Under the pieces are notes generated by a model. That model saw nothing but the letters and a program-made list of their open reading frames with translations, was not told where the DNA came from and did not search any database. A stretch of 64,000 nucleotides of DNA, from contig JBAKBP010003108.1 of assembly GCA_037953745.1 (NCBI GenBank), positions 96,425 to 160,424 of the forward strand. The letters are read 5' to 3'. Origin of the DNA: Lithodes maja. Lineage: Eukaryota; Arthropoda; Malacostraca; Decapoda; Lithodidae. Below, piece after piece: positions 63,222 through 64,000 of the stretch. Within the stretch, counting starts at the first letter, position 1. The number at the start of each line of letters is the position of its first letter. A program made the translations under genes and the position numbers.

Positions 63222-64000
63222 CTCTGCCACTCACTCAGATTGACCCTAGAGGCACTGCACAAGGAGTTGGAGCCAATGGGCTTAAAGGTCTCTTGGACTA
63301 ATTCCAAAGACCAAGCATATGGTGACTTATAGGCTGATGCAGTGCAATCTGTTCATGCATGGGGTGAGGACTTAGAGATCTTGTAATAATTTACTTATCT
63401 TGGGAGCGTGATCCAGAATAGTTGTGAGTTGGGCTACGATATTAATCATTGTCTCGACTTAGTATATGGAGTTATGGATTCACTTAACAAAAGATATAGT
63501 GTTGTCGATACCTGTGCAAAAGGACGAAGCTGCGGATCTTCAAAATACTGGTACTCCCTATCTTATTATATGGTTGTGAGATATGGACACTAAACAGTGA
63601 GGTGCATTTATTCATCAACTTCTTTGGTATTAAATGTCTTCGCAGGATCATGGGCTATCGCTGGCACGATTATGTCTCATACCAGCGACTACTCTGTGAA
63701 AATATAGTAGTTGCATGGTCCATGAATGCCAGATTCGGCTATATGGGGATTTGGTTTGCCTCCCTGAAGCAGACCCTGCTCACCAGGTGGTCTCTACAGA
63801 AGACAACCCTGAGTGGAGGAGGCCTAGGGAAAGACCAAGGAACTCATAGCTAATGCAAATTTGCGAATCATGTAATAGGATACTTGATATGGGCCAGGGA
63901 GACGCTTGGAATCTCGCCTGGGAGGATCGCCCAGATTGGAGTCGGAGGGTGAGTGCGGCTACGTAGCGCTGTCACGGTGAATGCTCCCATTTATTGATAG
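63222..64000 (+). pseudogene. RTE-like LINE, C-terminal fragment of ORF2
   Basis: Readable across shifted frames: LEALHKELEPMGLKVSWTNSK, FTYLGSVIQNS, LVYGVMDSLNKRYS, then a GCETWT-like YGCEIWTLN region (63570-63597), KCLRRIMGYRWHDYVS (63635-63683), and a degraded WRRPR.RP and WR..VG end near 63820-63960. This is the post-RT region typical of RTE-like LINEs. At least four stops or shifts. It begins abruptly at the C-tract next to the gag-like ORF. Confidence 0.75.

Overview
This is a eukaryotic repeat cluster, not a gene-bearing or bacterial region. I find no confident host gene, rRNA, functional tRNA or CRISPR array. Almost every coding stretch belongs to a transposable element, and most elements sit inside one another. 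The mix points to an arthropod, probably a crustacean such as a decapod: BEL/Pao, Gmr1-type gypsy, DIRS, CR1/Jockey-type LINEs, piggyBac with TTAA-targeted relatives, PIF/Harbinger, and a run of the arthropod telomere-type motif TTAGG. The taxon is an inference.

Layout. (1) 1-13341: a CR1-like LINE (LINE A, + strand) split by two younger insertions. One is a young complete Ty3/gypsy element (417-9816, 1790-bp LTRs, 4-bp target duplication CCCA). Its polyprotein has integrase upstream of reverse transcriptase, the Gmr1 arrangement. The other is a 5'-truncated LINE (LINE B, about 9950-11006). Removing each restores the LINE A reading frame. (2) about 13690-19355: a decayed BEL/Pao pol (BEL-1). 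Its frame is interrupted by three TTAA-flanked piggyBac-like MITEs and by a 275-bp foldback element with a TTAGG-repeat loop and a 9-bp target duplication. (3) 19356-39569: a second BEL/Pao element (BEL-2) whose two LTRs are each split by a LINE. In the 5' LTR lies LINE D (- strand), which contains LINE C (+ strand), which contains a 5.6-kb piggyBac element with an uninterrupted transposase of about 929 residues. In the 3' LTR lies LINE F, with an intact 959-residue ORF2. (4) 39835-48347: a DIRS-type tyrosine-recombinase retroelement on the - strand, with inverted terminal repeats, an internal complementary region, recombinase, RNase H, a gag-like ORF and a small Cys-rich ORF. A reverse transcriptase domain is not visible. 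(5) 48983-50074: a broken PIF/Harbinger transposase. (6) 50075-62263: mostly non-coding, with microsatellites, degenerate minisatellites, a 50-bp and a 22-bp minisatellite, another TTAA MITE and dispersed duplications. (7) 62264-64000: a gag-like ORF fused to an RTE-like LINE tail.

The elements work as independent parasites; no host pathway is encoded. The insertion order can be read from the nesting, and the target-site duplications and restored reading frames are the strongest evidence here. The items most worth following up are the TTAGG-core foldback element, the Gmr1-type gypsy, the intact piggyBac with unequal ends shared by its MITEs, and the DIRS element with its extra Cys-rich ORF.
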